From CAVQGZ01 sp942491665 (GTDB lineage Bacteria > Actinomycetota > Actinomycetes > Jiangellales > Jiangellaceae), in assembly GCA_942491665.1 (NCBI GenBank), contig CALOBR010000021.1, positions 248,001 through 312,000 on the forward strand: a stretch of 64,000 nucleotides of DNA. Direction: 5' to 3'. The notes under the pieces are model-generated. The model ran no database searches and was not told where the DNA came from. It saw only the letters and a list, made by a program, of their open reading frames with translations. This document shows positions 61,634 to 64,000 of this stretch, piece by piece. Made by a program: the position numbers and the translations under genes. The first letter of the stretch is position 1. Every line of letters starts with the position of its first letter.

Positions 61634-62776
61634 ATGGCGATCTTGAAACGACTACTGGCGGTCCTGGTGGCGGTCCTGCTGATAGCGGTACCGGCCACCT
61701 TGGCGCAGGGTGCGCCGGGAGGTGGCCCAGGCAAGCCGCCGGGTGCGGGCAACGGGGGCGGCGGCAACGGAGGCGGCGGCAACGGGGGCGGGAAGGCGAA
61801 CCCCGGCAACAAGCTGGGTGACCTCTACGCCGACCTCATGGTGCTCGCGCGCTATGCCGACGGCACGCCGATCACCGTGACGCACGGCGACGAGACGTGC
61901 CTGCAGCCGATCACGCCGACCCCGGTGGGAGACCTGGTGAACGGCTCTGGCGTCTATCCGTACGAGCAGGACATGTACTACATCCCCCTCGTTGGGGACC
62001 AGATGGCGGTCATGGCTGAGGAAGACGACGAGGACGAGCTCGAGCCGTGCGACGTGCAGGCCGAGTACGCGGACCTCGTGGAGGAGGTCGACCTGGGTCG
62101 GCTCAACCTCGGCCGCGCTCCGGAGCGAGTGCTGACCAAGCAGCTGCGCGACGTCCAGGTGTTCCTCACCAGCGGGGACATCGGACTCGACGCGTCGGGC
62201 CGCTTCACCAGGAGCATCGACGACGTCGTGGTCCAGACACTGGACTCGCCGCTGGCGAACCTCGCGGCGTACCAGTCCATCCTCGAGACAGGGATGATCG
62301 GGGAGATCGGCATCCCGAACCTGGAGCCCGACTTCGACCTGTCCTTCTGGGAGCTGACAGCGGCACAGTTCGGGGCGGCGGCGCCCAAGGATGCGTTCAC
62401 CATCACGGTCGACACGGTGCAGTACTTGAACCGCATCCTCGGGATCCCGCTCCAGCAGGACTGGGATGGGGTGACAACGATCGGCAGCGAGACCGGTGAG
62501 GTCTTCGTGAGCTTCGCTGGCTTCGCCTACGACCGTGACGAGACGTTCCCCGGCTGCGCCAGGTACCGGGTGCTCAACGACGACGGCACCTGGTACGACG
62601 AGACCAAGGCCCTGACGGAGGTGGTGCCGTTCACCGGAACCGGCCAAGGCTCTGGGGTGGACGGGTACGCCAAGTTCGCCGAGGACGCGCGCAAGGTCCT
62701 CGTGTGGACACACGACGCCGAGCTGCTCCTCGAGGTCGACTTCATCACGCACAACGAGGTGTGCCCGACGCAGTAG
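61634..62776 (+). CDS. Secreted protein with glycine-rich linker, function unknown
   Basis: A 380-residue protein. Signal peptide at residues 1-25 (basic MAILKR, hydrophobic LLAVLVAVLLIAVPATLA). A low-complexity Gly/Asn/Pro linker follows (residues 27-60), then a 320-residue domain unlike any family I recognise. The domain is acidic (DDEDELEP near 131) and has exactly four cysteines (Cys89, 139, 308, 377), enough for two disulfides. The ATG has GGAGAAGGGG upstream. It diverges from the two-component genes and is followed by a strong hairpin. Target of that regulator by inference. Confidence 0.6.
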   Translation: MAILKRLLAVLVAVLLIAVPATLAQGAPGGGPGKPPGAGNGGGGNGGGGNGGGKANPGNKLGDLYADLMVLARYADGTPITVTHGDETCLQPITPTPVGDLVNGSGVYPYEQDMYYIPLVGDQMAVMAEEDDEDELEPCDVQAEYADLVEEVDLGRLNLGRAPERVLTKQLRDVQVFLTSGDIGLDASGRFTRSIDDVVVQTLDSPLANLAAYQSILETGMIGEIGIPNLEPDFDLSFWELTAAQFGAAAPKDAFTITVDTVQYLNRILGIPLQQDWDGVTTIGSETGEVFVSFAGFAYDRDETFPGCARYRVLNDDGTWYDETKALTEVVPFTGTGQGSGVDGYAKFAEDARKVLVWTHDAELLLEVDFITHNEVCPTQ

Positions 62777-62786
62777 CCGCACGCTA

Positions 62787-62818
62787 GGTGGCCCGGGGTG
62801 AGCATCACCCGGGCCACC
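62787..62818 (+). terminator. Strong terminator hairpin
   Basis: GGTGGCCCGGG (62787-62797) pairs perfectly with CCCGGGCCACC (62808-62818). A further TGA/TCA pair continues the stem after a one-base bulge, leaving a 3-base loop. It lies 11 bases after the secreted protein stop. Confidence 0.75.
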
Positions 62819-62847
62819 GGTCCGCCAGTTGACGAAAGGGGTATGAC

Positions 62848-63512
62848 ATGCGTAAGCAGATAGGGGTAGCGCTCGGCGCGGCGGCCCTGGCGATCGCCGG
62901 GACGATTCCCGCCGCGGCGGCCATGGGGCAGGGGCCGGGACACGACCTGGACAACGCCAGAGGGGTCAACGTCCTCGCGCACGCCGACAGCGCGGACTAC
63001 TCACTCGCCTTCACGTCGCACACGTCCAAGAAGGGTGACGCCCACGGGTCGATCGACTTCCGCACGGACGGCGTAGCGCTGACCCAGCTCGACCTGCATC
63101 GCCTGGCCATGGTCACGGCCGATGCTGCAGAGGCCAACGGGTGCAAGCACGGCGCCATGTGGATCGCCCGTGGCACGGCTCTGTTCAACGGCACTGAACA
63201 GGTGCGGGTCTGGGTCGACCTCCAGGACCGCGACGAGACAAGCGACCTCGTGCGGATCCGTTCCATGGCGCTGAAAGACCACGACGGGCACAGCGACGGA
63301 ACGGACGACCACGGCACCGAGCCGGGGGCACACCGGTGCGCCGGGGGCAGCAACCGGTGGCGGCCACGACGACGGGACCGACGACGACGGGCACGAGTGG
63401 GTGCAGCGGCGGCGGTTCGCCATGGCTGTACCGCTCGCACTGGTTCGATGTGCGCGACGTCAACGTGAACTGCAAGGGGTACGCGATCGACGAGTGGTGC
63501 GAGAAGAAGTAG
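62848..63512 (+). pseudogene. Secreted protein gene with apparent frameshifts near the 3' end
   Basis: The ATG frame (signal peptide MRKQIGVALGAAALAIAGTI to about residue 25, then a 130-residue domain) is well formed to about 63330 (HSDGTDDHGTE). After that the same frame turns into an Arg-rich run ending at 63468. Good codon use moves to the +1 frame (GGGHDDGTDDDGHEWVQ, about 63352-63402) and then to the +2 frame (SPWLYRSHWFDVRDVNVNC, ending CEKK and stop at 63510-63512). The +2 tail has nearly perfect G/C third positions and is followed by a strong hairpin. Two indels are implied, as mutations or sequencing errors in GC-rich repeats. If intact as read, the product has 206 residues. Function unknown. 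Confidence 0.55.
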
Positions 63513-63522
63513 CCGAGACGTG

Positions 63523-63559
63523 CAGCCGCCGGGTGTTGACCCCTTGCGCCCGGCGGCTG
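63523..63559 (+). terminator. Terminator hairpin
   Basis: CAGCCGCCGGG (63523-63533) and CCCGGCGGCTG (63549-63559) form a perfect 11-base stem with a 15-base loop, 10 bases after the stop at 63510-63512. Its position supports that stop as the natural gene end. Confidence 0.65.
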
Positions 63560-63615
63560 TCGCGCGCCTGGGCAGGTGTGACGCGTTCCTCCGCGGCCTG
63601 TGCGCGCTCGCGCCC

Positions 63616-63631
63616 TACTGGCGAGTAACAT
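63616..63631 (+). promoter_or_regulatory. Candidate operator and -10 box for etfB
   Basis: TACTGGCGAGTA (63616-63627) has inverted half-sites TACT and AGTA. It overlaps TAACAT (63626-63631), a TAnnnT -10 box, 65 bases upstream of the etfB ATG. A repressor bound here would block the promoter. TetR-type fatty-acid regulators use similar sites, but none is assigned. Confidence 0.35.
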
Positions 63632-63696
63632 AGGACCCACCGCCCGGACGTTGTCTGGGCCGACACCACGTCGGCGCTCGCAAGGAGGCCCTACAC

Positions 63697-64000
63697 ATGA
63701 AGATCGTCGTCCTGTGCAAGTACGTCCCGAACGCCATCTCCGAACGCAAGTTCGTCGACGGCGACTTCACCACCGACCGGGTGGGGGTGGACGGCCTTCT
63801 CTCCGAGCTCGACGAGTACGCCGTCGAGGAGGCCATGAAGATCAAGGAGGCGGGCGAGGCCACCATCACCGTCCTCACCGTCGGACCTCCGCCGGCCGCG
63901 GACGCCGTCCGCAAGGCCCTGCAGATGGGCGCCGACGCCGGCGTGCACATCGTGGACGACGCCATGCACGGCTCGGACGCGCTGGCCACCTCGCTGGTGA
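63697..64000 (+). CDS. etfB: Electron transfer flavoprotein subunit beta (partial, cut by window end)
   Basis: Start of EtfB, which with EtfA passes electrons from acyl-CoA dehydrogenases to the membrane quinone pool. About 101 residues are visible: MKIVVLCKYVPNAISERKF, then LSELDEYAVEEAMKIKEAG and TVGPPPAADAVRKALQMGAD, all typical. The ATG has AAGGAGG 7 bases upstream. The reading frame is open to base 64000. Position beside the Rv3030-3032-like genes matches M. tuberculosis Rv3029c, so etfA is expected just beyond the window. Confidence 0.94.
   Translation, partial: MKIVVLCKYVPNAISERKFVDGDFTTDRVGVDGLLSELDEYAVEEAMKIKEAGEATITVLTVGPPPAADAVRKALQMGADAGVHIVDDAMHGSDALATSLV

Noticed and set aside
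61736..61800. GC-rich repeats in the secreted protein gene as a regulatory repeat
   Set aside because: They simply encode the Gly/Asn/Pro linker in frame; no sign of a separate function.

Overview
The window is a 64 kb piece of chromosome from a high-GC actinomycete. Nearly every codon ends in G or C, GTG starts are common, and neighbouring genes often overlap by 4 bases (ATGA or GTGA). Actinobacterial marker genes are present: nucS, the GlgE pathway, a PduO-type cobalamin adenosyltransferase and a 13E12-type HNH protein. From memory, the gene order resembles Streptomyces coelicolor (rpmE to atp to murA; nucS; the scy/filP-mce-thiolase-meaB-icmA block) and Mycobacterium tuberculosis (Rv1298-Rv1312, Rv1322A-Rv1328 and Rv3028c-Rv3039c). 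A genus cannot be named from the sequence alone. No phage, insertion sequence, CRISPR array, tRNA or rRNA was found. This is core chromosome with a few accessory genes.

1-16.0 kb: a zinc-ribbon membrane protein, a candidate L31 leader RNA, then rpmE-prfA-prmC-sua5-phosphatase-glyA-wecA running into the full F1Fo ATP synthase operon (atpI-like, atpZ-like, atpBEFHAGDC). A convergent hairpin closes it. A cobalamin adenosyltransferase gene and murA diverge from back-to-back promoters; MurA has Asp in place of the usual catalytic Cys. 16-25 kb: a STAS protein; a four-gene operon of ABC ATPase, ABC permease, sensor kinase and response regulator; D-amino-acid oxidase with nucS; a double 3-hydroxyacyl-CoA dehydrogenase with two small partners.

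25-33 kb: a hendecad-repeat coiled-coil protein in the scy/filP position, then methylmalonyl-CoA epimerase, thiolase, meaB (probably with a CTG start), two small membrane proteins, an isobutyryl-CoA-mutase-type large subunit and an HNH protein. 33-43 kb: an orphan peptide-binding lipoprotein, a large LuxR-family ATPase regulator, a thioredoxin-TPR protein, and a compact cassette of two esterase-fold hydrolases, an ATP-grasp enzyme and a DUF5995 protein. That cassette is the best candidate for an undescribed system.

43-59 kb is dominated by alpha-glucan metabolism. glgX-glgE-treS-mak-glgB (minus strand) turn trehalose into branched alpha-glucan through maltose 1-phosphate. Next come enoyl-CoA hydratase, a methyltransferase, a GNAT protein, an OctT-like acyltransferase, and a methyltransferase / GH57 branching enzyme / GT4 glucosyltransferase operon. 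The last group matches the mycobacterial methylglucose lipopolysaccharide (MGLP) genes, so glucan supply and glucan modification are side by side. 59-64 kb: an OmpR-type two-component system, two divergent secreted proteins (the second apparently frameshifted twice), and the start of etfB, cut by the window end.
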